Part shown: positions 34,436 to 45,729 of the stretch, one piece after another | How the letters are laid out: each line of letters opens with the position of its first letter | Position numbering within the stretch: position 1 is the first letter of the stretch | Source: Dimorphilus gyrociliatus | Taxonomy: Eukaryota; Annelida; Polychaeta; Dinophilidae | Assembly: GCA_904063045.1 (NCBI GenBank) | Contig: CAJFCJ010000046.1 | Location: forward strand, 79,369 to 143,368 | DNA: 64,000 bases | Reading direction: 5' to 3' | Program-made: the position numbers and the translations under genes | Notes under the pieces: generated by a model | Seen by the model: only the letters and a program-made list of their open reading frames with translations | Database searches by the model: none | What the model was told of the DNA's origin: nothing

Positions 34436-35914
34436 GGAAGGGAGAAAAAAAAAGAGAATATTTTAATGAATTAGATCAAAAAATGAATTTTAAGGATAAT
34501 CACTTGTATAAACTTCAATTTCGCAAATTGTAACATTTGATGAATCAAAAATGGAAATATTTACAAATTGACCAGGAGAAATGGGATTTTTGCAGTTGTA
34601 TATGTTTATGTTACTTGTTAAAATTAGAAAATTGTTGTCTTGATCATTGTCATCATCTTCAAGACATAAATTAGGAGAAGAAAGTGGATGAGAAGAGTTT
34701 GTAGCTGATATTTCAATTTTTCTGTCATATCCTGGAAAAGAGAAATATGGAAAAGGAGATAAAAGACTGCCTAAGAAGACATATACTATAACCTGGAATA
34801 TCTGAAGGATATATAACCAATTGTCTTGTTGTATATATTTTAACCAAATCAATAGTAATCCAAATTTGAGTAGAATCAACATGAGTAATTATTTGTGTAC
34901 AACCACCTAAATTTTGATTAGAGTGTACTACACCATCTGTTAAATGATTTGTATCATATAGATTTTCAGGAGATGCAATAAAATGACTATGTTCTATTGC
35001 TTTATTAAGAGCAATGTTATATTTTCCAGATGATTGAATACCATTACATAAATCTGTTTGAATAGAATACGAAAGATTTAAATTTTTCATCGTTTGCGAA
35101 AATTGTTCAATATATTCTTTAGTCTTTTCATATGAATCAATATGAAATATCTTTTCCATTTTCTGATAATTTCTATCTAACCAGAAGTTATTAGAAGAAG
35201 AAGACGAACAATTTAAATATCTTCTCCATAGTCCAATGATACATATTTCAGAGTGGATATTTTTAAAATTTGAATTTCCACAAAAATCTCTTTCAAAATC
35301 ATCTAGAAATAAAAATTCAGTTTAATATATAAATATATATATATATATATGTTATATTTACCAATTGTAACCATTGAATAAACTTTTGAATATTTATTAT
35401 TTGAAAGTGTTTTAGGTGAGCAACTACTTTTCAAAAAACAATCGTAGTCTCCCGAAATTTTTAAAATTGCCAATGAAATAGCTTTACAATTTTGTATTGT
35501 CTTACATAGATCAAGACATTTAAACAGAGCAATCGAAATACTATGATTCATTATTCTCATATTAGACACATCATTCCCCGGACAATCCAACTCTGAAGGT
35601 ACGTAGTCTTGAACTAAATAAAAGTTGTTGTCTTTTTAGTATGTTTTCTATTATCCAGATAAAAAATCATTAAGAGGATGATAAATACCTTCGTTACATA
35701 GCGAACCCTGGTAGGGTTTATCACATTCACAAGTTCCTTTAACGCATCTTCCATAAAAAAACAAGCAATCATTATGAGAATTGCAGTATTCTGCAATTAT
35801 TTAAGAAAAAAAGTCAGTTGAAAATGAAAGACTAGAAATGAAAATATTTTTACTTGTAGAACAGAATTCAAAACAGGAAGATACGAAGATAAGATAAATG
35901 AAATATTTAGCCAT
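32542..35914 (-). CDS. Secreted EGF-PAN-fucolectin(multiple)-PAN protein
   Basis: A complete-looking minus-strand gene. Exon 1 (ATG 35912-35914) is a signal peptide (MAKYFIYLIFVSSCFEFCST) ending at GTAAAAAT. Exon 2 is an EGF-like module (YCNSHNDC, RCVKGTCECDKPYQGSLC). Exon 3 is a PAN/apple domain (FKCLDLCKTIQNCKAISLA, DCFLKSSC). Large exons with fucolectin/F5-8C-type modules follow: YNIALNKAIEHSHFIASPEN and ITIDLVKIYTTRQLVIYPSD; YDRKIEISA to VTICEIEVYTS; NIARGKPCWLSSTHSNQND to LEIFEILAYGK; and a shorter one closing LKLCEVKVFGK. The last exon (32542-32820) is a second PAN-like domain (TTFSSCLNHCNTSKCLFFSY), stop TAA. An extracellular glycan-binding or adhesive role is inferred. The exon near 35.2 kb is nearly duplicated at 9.0 kb. 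Confidence 0.8.
34398..34433. repeat. (GA)n microsatellite
   Basis: About 36 bases of pure GA, then GGAAGGAAGGGAG, inside an intron of the EGF-PAN gene. Confidence 0.95.
35332..35350. repeat. (TA)n microsatellite
   Basis: Short TA run in an intron of the EGF-PAN gene. Similar runs lie at 56578-56596 and 58462-58484. Confidence 0.85.
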
Positions 35915-36394
35915 TAGGAGTTGAATGAAGGAAGGAGGAAAGAATGAATAAATATTTTAACTATCCTTTTTTTTGTTTTTGGTATAGAATATAGAAAAAA
36001 TCATCGATATATTGCATATAAATAATTAATAATTCCAAGTAGGATAACTCTATATAGATGGTATATTATTGTCTATTTAACAAAACGTTATTGTCATTTT
36101 CTAAGAGGTAAATAACTATTAATTACTTTTTTTTCTTTTTATTGCTTAGTTGTATTGTTCTTATTAAAACACTAATTCAATATTTACACTCTTTCTCTCT
36201 TAATATTTGCTAAATATTGTTTTAGGTGATATCCAATTTTTTGTCAAAAAAACAGTCATTCACTTTTTATCTATTTGAAATAATAGATCAATGTAATAGG
36301 CTAAAAAAAGTTGGTAAAACGGTTATTTTTAATTTTCCTCTCTAAGCATACACTTGAGAAAATGTTGATCAAATTCTTATTAAAGCGACATCTG

Positions 36395-36560
36395 GTGGCA
36401 AATGATATAGGAGACATTGCATTTAGATATAGTGATATATGAATACTTAGACTTTAGATATAAGACTACTTTAGAAAGACTTTTATTTTATAGGAATTAA
36501 CAAAGAATTAACAAAGGAACAAAGAACATGAAAAAGATGCTGGTCAAACACCAGATGATT
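36395..36560 (+). repeat. Copy of dispersed repeat with ACTTTAGAAAGACTTTTATT units
   Basis: Contains CTTAGACTTTAGATATAAGA, one ACTTTAGAAAGACTTTTATT unit, GGAACAAAGAACATGAAAAA and GGTCAAACACCAGATG, in the same order as at 62.5 kb (inverted there) and 58.6 kb. It has a single internal unit, whereas the other copies have several. Confidence 0.7.
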
Positions 36561-36825
36561 TTCTGATGAAAAATCTATCAATTTTTGGGTTGTTCATTGA
36601 AATCTTTAAACTTAGTTTAGTTGTTCATCCTACTACACACACCCAGACTCTCACTCATTTCTGATGTATTAAAGTTGCATGTATCAAATTGGTGTTACTT
36701 GTAACATTTCTGTAACAATTGCAGTCAAACAAAATGCTTTTTACTAAAAGTGAATAATAATAATAATAGTGAAAGAAAGGTATTTTAAGTAAACTATAAA
36801 ACATATCTGGACTTTATGTTATTGC

Positions 36826-36902
36826 TTAAGGTTAGGTACTGCTAAGGGTTGGGTTAGGCTTAGGGTAAAAGCACTCATTTGTGGACATTGTCTATTGCAA
36901 CC
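36826..36902. repeat. Truncated Mutator-type MITE
   Basis: The right half only: GGGTTGGGTTAGGCTTAGGG, then AGCACTCATTTGTGGACATTG. The left end and target duplication are missing. Confidence 0.7.
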
Positions 36903-38015
36903 AAAATTATCATGTATAACCCTAAAATCTAAATTGAGATGACGCATTTCAAATGATTGAAGGGTTGTGTGAATCTTGTTAAATTATTACTAAGAAAAAA
37001 TTCTTAACTAAAATAAAGATATTAAAGCCTTGAACAATACTGTTATGATGCCAGAAAATGGGAGTTGCAATCTTTGAAATATTTTTTACAATTTTAATAA
37101 AAGACAAAAATATATATTCAGTACTGTCATTATAACCAAAAGGTAACCCAATTTCTTCAAGTTATTAATTATCATAGAATTGATTGATATTTAATAATTA
37201 AATGTCAATACTTTTTTTTTTTTGAATATCCTTGCCTTTACATCTATCAGGGTTACTATTTAATTTAAATACCTTACAAATATAAAAGCAGTAGTGAAAT
37301 TTTTGAAATCCTTTGAAAATTGGCCAAAAATTGCCATACATTTTTGATTCTACATAATAGTTTAAATTTTTCTTTGTAATCTCCCTACTCACAAGATGAA
37401 GTTTTTTTTAAAACATTTCAATAGTAATTCAGCTGATAAAGATGATTCTTTTGTAAAATTGCTGATTGGAGTACATTTTGTTTTTTTTTTCAAATACAAA
37501 TTACTAATTTCTATTCACATTCTGAACAAATTTTGCACTTGAAAGGATTTTTTTTATAATATCACTTGGCCTATGTAGATGGTAATAACATTTTTGCCAG
37601 AGCACTCTTAACTTGGCTTGTTTGAACATTCAATTCCGAACAAAACAGAAATGTGACACTTATCACTGGGGATAAAAAAAATAGTGGCTAATATATTTTT
37701 GTTGATGAATTAGGGAAATTTCAATACAAACAGGGCTATAAATGTCCAAAAGTAGGCCAAACTGTCGAGAGCCTTGTCCATTACTACCTTATGAAATATT
37801 GCTGAATCTGAGTTGAGGGCCATTTTAGTTTGTTTTTACCACTTCCACTTTTGAAATGGCTGCCACTTCATTTTTCAACAAATTAAAAAGAAAATTTCTA
37901 GAAATAAATTTGAATTTAAGTTTAAATGAAAATAGAACAAAAAACTGTTATAACTTATGGTTTGCAATGATTTTACTATATAGAAATTCACTGATTATCT
38001 CTTCATGTTCTTTAC

Positions 38016-39340
38016 CTAGAAAACAAAGGTGATGTCGAGGAGGAAAAGCATTATACAAATATTGCTGTTACTTCTACTTGCTCCGCCCAACATTCAAATG
38101 AATGGACATGCAAAATGGCTCTTAACTACGATTCGAGTCAAGGCCTATTAGCCGATTGGATATACATGTGCACTGAATGTTTAAATGTTGTATATCATTT
38201 GAATTTTTCTCGTGAAATTAAACCAAAACTCATTTGTGCCGCTGGAAGGTAAGATAGAAATTTGAATTGAGTTCAATTCGTATCCCATAAACTCTATTTT
38301 CGTTATTTGCATTCTTTTCAGAGAGTTCGGATCAAATACAATAATTTCGGAAATGAAAGTTGAATGCAGTTCAAGCTTTCTAGAAACTCTTGAATTTCCC
38401 AATTCAAGACTTAGAAAGTGTTTTAATTATTCAGAAGATTCATTGGAAACGGGCCTTAAAATGTGGATTTCAAAATTGTATGATCCTGATGGACAAAATC
38501 TCAGACTTGCTTACCTGCAAGTCTATATTCTGGGTAAAAAGAAAATAGAAAGAAAGATATTGATATTTTAATACCCTTTGTCCTTTTTATAGATAATCCT
38601 CAGAAATATTTTGATATAGAAACAACTGAACAACTTGTCTATCATCTTCCTTCTTCCCTTCAAAATACCATCACCCTATCCCTCAGTTTTGGCGTTAAAA
38701 TCCTTAGCAATGGAGGTAGCAATTGCCATTCTTTAATTATTGGCTTACTAAATGAAACATCAAGATAATTATGAACAATAGAAATATCTTTTTCAAAGAA
38801 AGTGGCGTATTGAATGAGATAAAAAGTGTGAACAATGGGGGAGATTATCTCTTGGTTTGCAATAGTTGGAAAGATTATTGGATTACAATCAATGGTGGAT
38901 ATATTGAATTTGGACAAGGAAGATAGGAATAATCTAAGAATAAATGCTTTGTACATTGCAAACTGCACAGCGCCGTTATTAAAAAACCTACTGGATTTAG
39001 ATGTATCAATGTGTTCAGTTGTCGATAAAAATCCATATACAATCAGTGTAACTAATGGAACTTCCTTCGGAATCGTAAAACATACAATCAGAATAATTTT
39101 GAAACATTCAATCATTGATAAACAATTGATAAATGTCTATTTATTACTAACAAAGGCTGGTAGCAAACAATCAAAACCTTGTTGACCTTCCAGTATTGAT
39201 GAATTGAATAATGATAATTTATGGAGTTATATATTCGATTGCAGTCAAAATGCAGTTTTAATAGAAAGGATAGTAATTACTATTATGACGTCATCAGCCC
39301 CAAATTTACCAGTGCAAGTGTGTGAGGTGTTCTTATAGTT
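38016..39340 (+). pseudogene. Decayed fucolectin plus FA-methyltransferase-like paralogue
   Basis: Exons follow the gene at 15.8-17.9 kb. YTNIAVTSTCSAQHSNEWTC opens a fucolectin-type module (38052-38250). A second exon (38322-38534) holds TIISEMKVECSSSFLETLEF and LAYLQVYILG. Next come TEQLVYHLPSSLQNTITLSL (38620) and SWKDYWITINGGYIEFGQG (38868), the latter being the FA-methyltransferase-like W...G.I..G.G motif. In-frame stops at about 38766 and just after FGQG, with frame changes, break the chain; a further open segment runs to about 39184. It is a pseudogene, or an exon set with several sequencing indels. Confidence 0.68.
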
Positions 39341-40350
39341 TATGGATTAAAAGAAATGTGAATTTACCATGTATAGAGTATAATATCTTGTTCTCCTTCT
39401 CCTCCCCGTCTTTCTGCTGCTTCGAACTCTTTGCCATTTTGCTGCTTGAAAAATTGCACAAATTGAATTTTAAAGATTGCAGTGTTGGACTTGCTATTTT
39501 CAATTTTGATATAAGCTGGATATCATTCAGTTGATTTTCATCATTTGAAATTTCCAGCAGATTCTCATTTAAACTCATATCCAAATAAGGTAAAGATCTA
39601 CAATACATGAAAATTTTACTTAAATTCTGTCTATGTTCCTTGTAAGACAATTTGCAGAATCTCATAATCAAAAAATGTAGAAAAGGGGCGCAAGACTTAA
39701 ATTCAGGTATTTCAATCTTCTGAAAGCCATAAAGAAATTATGTAAATTTTCCAAAGCCCTATTTTTCAAAACCTGAAAAAGAAGATTTCTAAATTCCTTA
39801 ACATCTTCATTTTTGAATAATGACGATTTCAGTAGGCATAAAATCTGACCAAAACTAGTTTTTAACAATATTATTTGATCTATATTTTGTTAGGTCTAGC
39901 AGAAAGGAATTCTACTTGATACAAGTCATAATATTCTCTCTGGCTGAGCTTCAAAGATTGTAAATTTTCAGATTTCTGACTTTCCAATGTTGGGGCAAGC
40001 TTTGATTCAAGTCCAGCCTGGCACAGTGTTAGATTTTGGAGTTGGAAAAATTTCAGTAAGTAAATTACACCTATAGGCCTATTAAATTAAAATTTTGGCT
40101 TTTAATACTTTAAAAATAACTTTTTTTTGTAGCATTTCCCAGAGTCACCCTTTTAAATTAGTGTAGAAAATACCAACCAATATGACATTCAAGGTGTTAC
40201 AACCTCTTGTGAACCATATTTTTTTTCTAACCCTTTCTCCAATATTCACATCATTTTGAAGTGCTACTCTAAAAGATTGATTCGAAAAAATCTGCAATGG
40301 TTTAGTAGCATGTTCTGATAGTCTGGAACATATTACATTCAAACACATTT
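39333..40350 (-). pseudogene. LRR relic
   Basis: The minus strand carries pieces of RI-type LRRs: NVICSRLSEHATKPLQIF (about 40300), RRLKYLNLSLA (39690), FMYCRSLPYLDMSLNENLLE (39600) and SPTLQSLKFNLCNFSSSKMA (39450). These match the L..L.LS.N and TL.SL....C.. phases of the 21 kb and 63 kb repeats. They sit in several frames, so no intact product is likely. Confidence 0.6.
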
Positions 40351-41342
40351 ACCTAACTGCCAAACAGATTAAACTTACCAGTTGAATTGTTGAGTAGTGC
40401 TTGTAAAAATTGTTAATTAACCCTAATTATTATATAATTATACCTCATTTGCATATTTAGTATGGAAAAGTTCTTCATTATCTAAGAACTAGCACTTTGA
40501 AATAATAATTTAATAATATTCAGACTTTAGATTCTATAAAAGTTTTTTTCTTTGTGATTATAAATTTTTTAATGTTTGGATGAATTTTGTTTTTATATTA
40601 AAACAGAATAAATGTCACTGACAAATGAAATTGGATTTTCTTGGAATGTCACCCACTAAAAAAACATTTACTGTTGGATGTTGTCTCTTTCCAGGGTTTT
40701 CTTTAGCTATTTCACAATATTATATTTCTAATTATTGAAATAAAATGTTTCAACAAAGCATGACATTTACTTGAAATATATTCAAAAAACTATACTAATT
40801 AAACATTTAACCACAATATCTCAATTATTCATTGAGGGTTAACCCATTCTATTAAAGAATTATTCAAAGTATTGCTTAGTGTTAATGTGACATTTACATC
40901 ATAGTGCTCTAATTATTTTTAATAACATTAGGTGTGTAAATTTATGTTATATCTTGGTAACAATTTCACACAACTTAAATGGCTTCAGTGATTCTTTTAA
41001 AAAAATTTTCAAATTAATAAATTTTGTTGATGGACAAAAAAACTTGTAATTTTCTTTTTCTTTGCACAATACAGAAATTTTATCATAGGCAAAAAATTCA
41101 GAATTATGTTCTTCAATATTCTCTCCATAAATTTTTAAAATTCTACAAATTTGGTCAAAGTTTCAATTGTCAGATGGAGAATCTTACCAATGAAAGTTAC
41201 ACAAGTAGTAATTTTAGAATCAACTAGTTCCAATTTAATTTTTTTCCACTTTTCCTGATTACACTAAGCAAAATTCTCTTTGAAGGTAGACTGTGAGATT
41301 TTACAGAGAAAGTTCCACTATAATCTACCCAAATGTACTGCT
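40351..41342. other. Intergenic, no gene seen
   Basis: AT-rich; no supported ORF, repeat or transposon end. Confidence 0.4.
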
Positions 41343-42050
41343 TTATTGCATAACATTCTTCATTTGTATTTGACTCATGTTTACATTTAATGTCAGTAAA
41401 ACATTTGCAAATTCCATCAGAAAACTTGCAGGTCTCAAAATGTTATACCAAAAAACATAGGCATGTGCTGAAGGCATTGAGTAAAGTGACAAGAAAGTTA
41501 TATCTTGTGTGCATGATGAAACAGTTTTTAAAAACTGACTAACCCCTTTTTCAGAAAGATTTTCATGCACAATATCTTTTACATAGGATTGAGAAAAAGC
41601 ATATTGATTCCCATGTATCAAAGTCAGCTCTTCAGCATTGTTGTCAAGATAAGCTCTTCCCAATATACTATTGTAGTTTTCACATGAAATATTGGCAATT
41701 TCTCCTTTAAAAGATGCTTGTATTTTAAAAATTGCAGAATTTCGTTTTGTTTTTATTAAAGCTTCCAAACAAGATGTGTAAATAACATCTGTAGACAAAG
41801 GAGAGTGTGAAATGTAGGTAGAAAAGTAAATGTGGCATTCTGAGAGCAGATGAGTGTTGCAGCAGAGACCATGAAATACAGAATGAATACATTCATAATG
41901 ATAATTAATTCTACTAAGCAACCATATACACATTTGGGGAACTATAAAAATGACTTTGTAGCATTTTCTTGCATAGGTTTTAAGAAGTACAAGTATAAGT
42001 GGTATGAAATAATAGAGTTCAAGCATGTAAAATATATTCAAAGTTGTACA
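41343..42050 (-). other. 232-codon ORF of unknown function starting in an inverted LTR fragment
   Basis: Minus-strand frame from 42041 to a TAA at 41343-41345 that overlaps an AATAAA signal (GCAATAAAGC). The first 35 or so codons lie in sequence inverted and homologous to the 5' end of the LTR at 42177 (about 41945-42050: TGTACAACTTTGAATATATT, ACATGCTTGAACTCTATTAT). The rest is Cys-containing (CCNTHLLSECHIYF, ISCENYNSILGRAYLDN) with a hydrophobic segment near the end. I do not recognise it. It could be the 3' end of an LTR-element gene or a host ORF captured beside an LTR. The long open frame is the only coding evidence. Confidence 0.4.
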
Positions 42051-42176
42051 ACATCTATTGTGGAAATATAATTATTCAATTTAGGGTTAGGGAAAATACA
42101 TAAACTCTTAAGGCCAACTTCAAAAAGACAGTTTAGACCTATAGAGGCTCAACCTATTATACTGAAAATATAATAT

Positions 42177-42775
42177 TGTACAACTTTGGTTATATTTTAC
42201 ATGCTTGAACTCTATTATTTTATGCAACATATACATGTACATCTTAAAACCTACACAAGAAAATGCTATAACATTGGCCAAACATAAGTCTGATTAGTCA
42301 GCTTGAAGGCTCATCTTTAATTACCAATAAAGGTTTGGCCAAGTTATAATTCAATTAACCTTCCTAAATGTTCAACCTTGTAACATCCTCTTACTAAACA
42401 TAAATATGAACTACACATTTCGGCAACTGTAAAGTGATGATTGGATGTCAGAGGCAAACCTCAAAGTATATAAATCCTCACTATTCTCATTTGGCATGCA
42501 GCTTCCATCTGGACCCAAGGACCTGGGAGAATCATCTGGAAACAACCTCCACTGGAACCATCCATCTACTCCTCAACATTGGAAGACAGTTTGGTAATTT
42601 GGCAACCTGCTTTTACAAACTATCTACTCTGCTATTGAACTCTCATATTGTTACTTGCTTAAGTATTATTATTGCGAATAAACTGTTTTAATTTAAACAT
42701 TTGTTTAAAGGTTCGAGTAGAACCAGTATTGTTATAACTTGCAAACCCATAGATTTTGCCAGCATGAGCAGTACA
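42177..42775 (+). repeat. 5' LTR (599 bp)
   Basis: Begins TGTACAACTTTGG and ends GAGCAGTACA. TATATAAA lies at 42467-42474 and AATAAA at 42677-42682, the expected promoter and polyadenylation signals. It aligns with the 3' LTR throughout except for a 36-bp duplication present only there. Confidence 0.93.
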
Positions 42776-42779
42776 AATT

Positions 42780-42795
42780 TGGTGCAGTCGACAGG
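42780..42795 (+). promoter_or_regulatory. Primer binding site
   Basis: TGGTGCAGTCGACAGG, four bases after the LTR. Its complement ends in ...GCACCA, as a tRNA 3' end would. The acceptor strand implied (GCAGTCG at the tRNA 5' end) resembles some Ser or Leu tRNAs; the specific tRNA is not determined. Confidence 0.75.
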
Positions 42796-42835
42796 ATATT
42801 CTTTTGGTTTATTCAAGAGTTTTGAGAAAGTAAAT

Positions 42836-43940
42836 ATGGCAGAAGGAGGAAATGGAAATGCCACTGGGGCAGTTACAGACTCTAACCCTTCAACCCCAGC
42901 AACTCCAACAATTACAATTCAGCCAGCAGGAATGTCAGAAAGGCAACAAAGACTAATTGAAGACTATGATAGATTGGTGAGTGAAATGAAAAGAAATCAA
43001 ATCACAATTCCAACAGATCATGGAGATGGAACACATCACCCAGCACAGAACCCAAATGTTGATATCACAACAGTAATTCAAGCATTAAGGGCTGCTTGGG
43101 ACCGCCCTCAAAGAACTATTCTCAAGTTGTATGATGGAAGCAAGGAGTGTTCAAAATTCAAGGAAGACTTTAATCAGGCATGTTATGCTTATGGTTGGAT
43201 AGGTGAAGATGTTGTGAAAGCAAATCTTTTGGATTATTTAACTGGTCCTGCAAAGGATTTGGTGTTGGCTCTGGGTGGAGAGCCTACTGTGGAGGAAATA
43301 TGGAAAGCCCTCCATGACAAATTTGATCTGGATCCTTTGGAGTATCAAGAGAAATTGCTTAATTTAAAGCAAATGAATGGCGAAAGTGTGGTTCAGTTTG
43401 TTAATAGAGCAAAGAAATTGATAAAGAGGTTTTCTCCACCTAGACCAATGGAACCACAATTGCTTGCAACTATGAAAGAAATAAAACTGATGGAAGTTTT
43501 ACAAAGAGGATTACAACAGGATATTCTACATTTAGTGTACACCTTACATCCTAAATGTCAAACATTGGCAGAACTATATGAGGCTGCTAAGCAAGCAGAA
43601 ACTTCATTAAAACTAACTCAAANNNNNNNNNNNNNNNNNNNNNNNNNNNNNNNNNNNGTCCAAAAGTATGCACCAACTACAACAAATAGGTATTATAAGA
43701 AAAATCAACCAGCAAAGACGATACTGAAAGAGGAACCTAAGCTACAAAAATTAGAAACATTAGACAATGAAAGCATGTCAGAAAACGACGAAGTTCAAGA
43801 TATTCTCTGTTTTTCAGATAGTGACGAATCCACTTGTCAGCTGTTACAAAGCAAACAATCTGAGCGAAATGCTTCAACATTTATTGGACAATTTGAAACT
43901 AATACTGGTTTTAAGTTTGATGCCTTGATAGACTCTGGTA
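42836..43940 (+). CDS. Gag-like protein (contains 35-base N gap)
   Basis: The first ATG after the primer binding site is at 42836. The product has a low-complexity Thr/Pro/Gln N-terminus and a capsid-like helical region of the Ty3/gypsy Gag type. Landmarks are LKLYDGSKECSKFKEDFNQA, a YLTGPAKDLVLAL segment and YQEKLLNLKQMNGESVVQFV, which match retrotransposon-gag (PF03732-like) spacing. A gap at 43623-43657 follows, where a nucleocapsid zinc knuckle might lie; none is visible outside it. The reading frame is also open upstream through the LTR, but without a better start. The C-terminus runs into the protease segment. Confidence 0.78.
43623..43657. other. Assembly gap (35 N)
   Basis: Unknown bases inside gag; the true length may differ. 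Confidence 1.
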
Positions 43941-44430
43941 GTGGACAGATCTTTCATTTCAAAAAAGGTATTAAGACAAGTTCAAGGAAAAGCATCCTTC
44001 CCAGAACAAACTGTGAAAAATGCTAGAGATGCTTCAGGAAATAGCATCGAGATATGTGGAGAAATCATTCTCAGACTTTATTTTAATGAAAAGATTATTA
44101 AACAACGCTTTCTGATCAACAAATCATTACACAACAATGTATTATTGGGTGTGACTTTCTACAACAAAATGGAGCTACCCTTGACTTTGGCAAGAGACAG
44201 ATTATACTCCAGCCAGGTACAGAAAAGAATTACCCTGTTGGAACACAACACTTATCTTTCAAAGGTTTTTACCCAGTTCCTCTTATTATGAAAAAGAATG
44301 AGAGTCAAATACATACCCTTCAGACAACAATTGAACAAGAAAATCCCGAGATGAAGAACAAAGTTACCCAAATTCTGGCAAGATATAAAGAAACTATTGC
44401 AGAAGACAGATTTGATATTGGCAATCCAGA
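43890..44430 (+). pseudogene. First retropepsin-like protease segment of pol, frameshifted
   Basis: FDALIDSGS is the active-site Asp motif (D-S/T-G) of an aspartic protease. The typical second half, a hydrophobic-hydrophobic-LGV motif (NNVLLGV), follows about 70 residues later, then a ...DF...NG.. strand in a shifted frame. One-base frame changes occur near 43940, 44150 and 44425. It is the normal gag-pol protease of the element. Confidence 0.75.
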
Positions 44431-45729
44431 GGTACCACCTTGGAAATAACTCTTGAACCAGGTTCAACACCATATAGACAAAGGCCATATAGAATGCCTC
44501 CTCAAAAACAAGAAGAATGTAAGCAACAGATAGCTGAATTGGTAAAAAGCAAAGTTATTCAACCAAGCAAGAGCAATTGGGCTTCACCAATTGTTTTCGT
44601 AAGAAAGAAGGAAGGTAGTCTACGAATGTGTGTAGATTATAGAAAACTAAACAAAATGACAGTTAAAAACAAGTATCCACTGCCAAATCAAGATGATCTT
44701 TTTGACCATTTGGGAGGAGGAAATAAATTCTTTCTACAATGGATTTGACAAGTGCATACCACCACATTAACATCAAGAAAGAAGATAGGTCTAAAACAGC
44801 ATTTATTACACCTTTTGGCTTGTTTGAATTTATTAAGATGCCTTTTGGATTAACCAATGCCCCTCCTCATTTTAGTTATGTAATGAATTCATTTGTGCTA
44901 AAGGATGTAAAGCATTTGTGCCTAAACTACCTTGATGACATAATAATATTTACCAAGTCGCTGGACCAACATTGGGAAGCATTGGAGACCATTCTTCAAC
45001 AGATTCAAAAGTACAATTTTAAGATTAAACTAAGTAAATGTGTGTTTTGAAAGAACAAGTTCAATTCTTGGGACACATTGTATCAGAAAAGGGGATTGAA
45101 ACAGATAAGTCCAAGACAGATAAATTATATAATTTACAGCCACCAGTGTTTGCAAATTCACTACTAAGCTTTGTTGCATTTTGTGGCTATTACAGAAAAT
45201 TTATACAAGATTTTGCAAGAGTAGCTAAACCTCTGTATATGTTAATGAAACTACATGGGAAAAAGGATAAATTGCAATGGACTGAGGAAGCCAAGCAATC
45301 ATTTTTCAAGTTGAGAGATGCAGTAGTTAACCCTCCTGTATTACAACTACCTGATTTTGCTAAAGATTTTCACTTAACAACAGATGCATCGAATGTAGCT
45401 GTAGGAGGAGTTCTTGAACAAGTTTATGTAGATGAGAATGGAAGAAAACAATGAAACCCATTGCCTACGCTTCAAAACAATTCAACAATAATCAAATGAA
45501 ATATGCAGCCTATCAAAAGGAAGCATTTGGTGTTTACTGGGTTGTAAAGAAATTTTTACATTACCTTCAAGACAAGCCATTCTTTTTATATACTGACCAT
45601 CAGAGTCTAGTACAAACATTTAAGCAAAACAAATTGAATGTCAGCACAGCAAAATGGGTCATGGCTTTAATGGATTTAAAATTTACAATTAACTATGTGA
45701 CAGGACAAAAAATAGAGCAGATGCATTAA
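44431..45729 (+). pseudogene. Reverse transcriptase and RNase H, frameshifted
   Basis: RT begins with [15 protein letters not shown] and has [49 protein letters not shown] and the catalytic LNYLDDIIIF. The connection has QFLGHIVSEKGIETD and FCGYYRKFIQDF. RNase H has LTTDASNVAVGGVLEQ, then KYAAYQKEAFGVYWVVKKF and YTDHQSLVQTF. One-base frame shifts lie near 44740, 45045, 45453 and 45715, with no nonsense codons otherwise. Catalytic Asp residues are all present. Either the copy is recently inactivated or the shifts are assembly indels. Confidence 0.88.

Larger units (their letters stand above)
35915..38015. other. Intergenic with dispersed-repeat and MITE fragments
   Basis: Presumed promoter region of the EGF-PAN gene at its left end. 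It contains a copy of the tail-type dispersed repeat (36395-36560) and a truncated MITE (36826-36902). No gene is seen in 36.9-38.0 kb. Confidence 0.45.

Noticed and set aside
42434-42691. An 85-codon ORF present in both LTRs (also 50981-51238)
   Set aside because: It spans the LTR promoter and R region and is open in both only because the LTRs are duplicates. No domain or start context supports a protein.
42710-42730. tRNA gene suggested by GGTTCGAGTAGAACC in the LTR
   Set aside because: Only a T-arm-like hairpin; no D-arm, anticodon arm or acceptor stem can be drawn. It is repeated in both LTRs.
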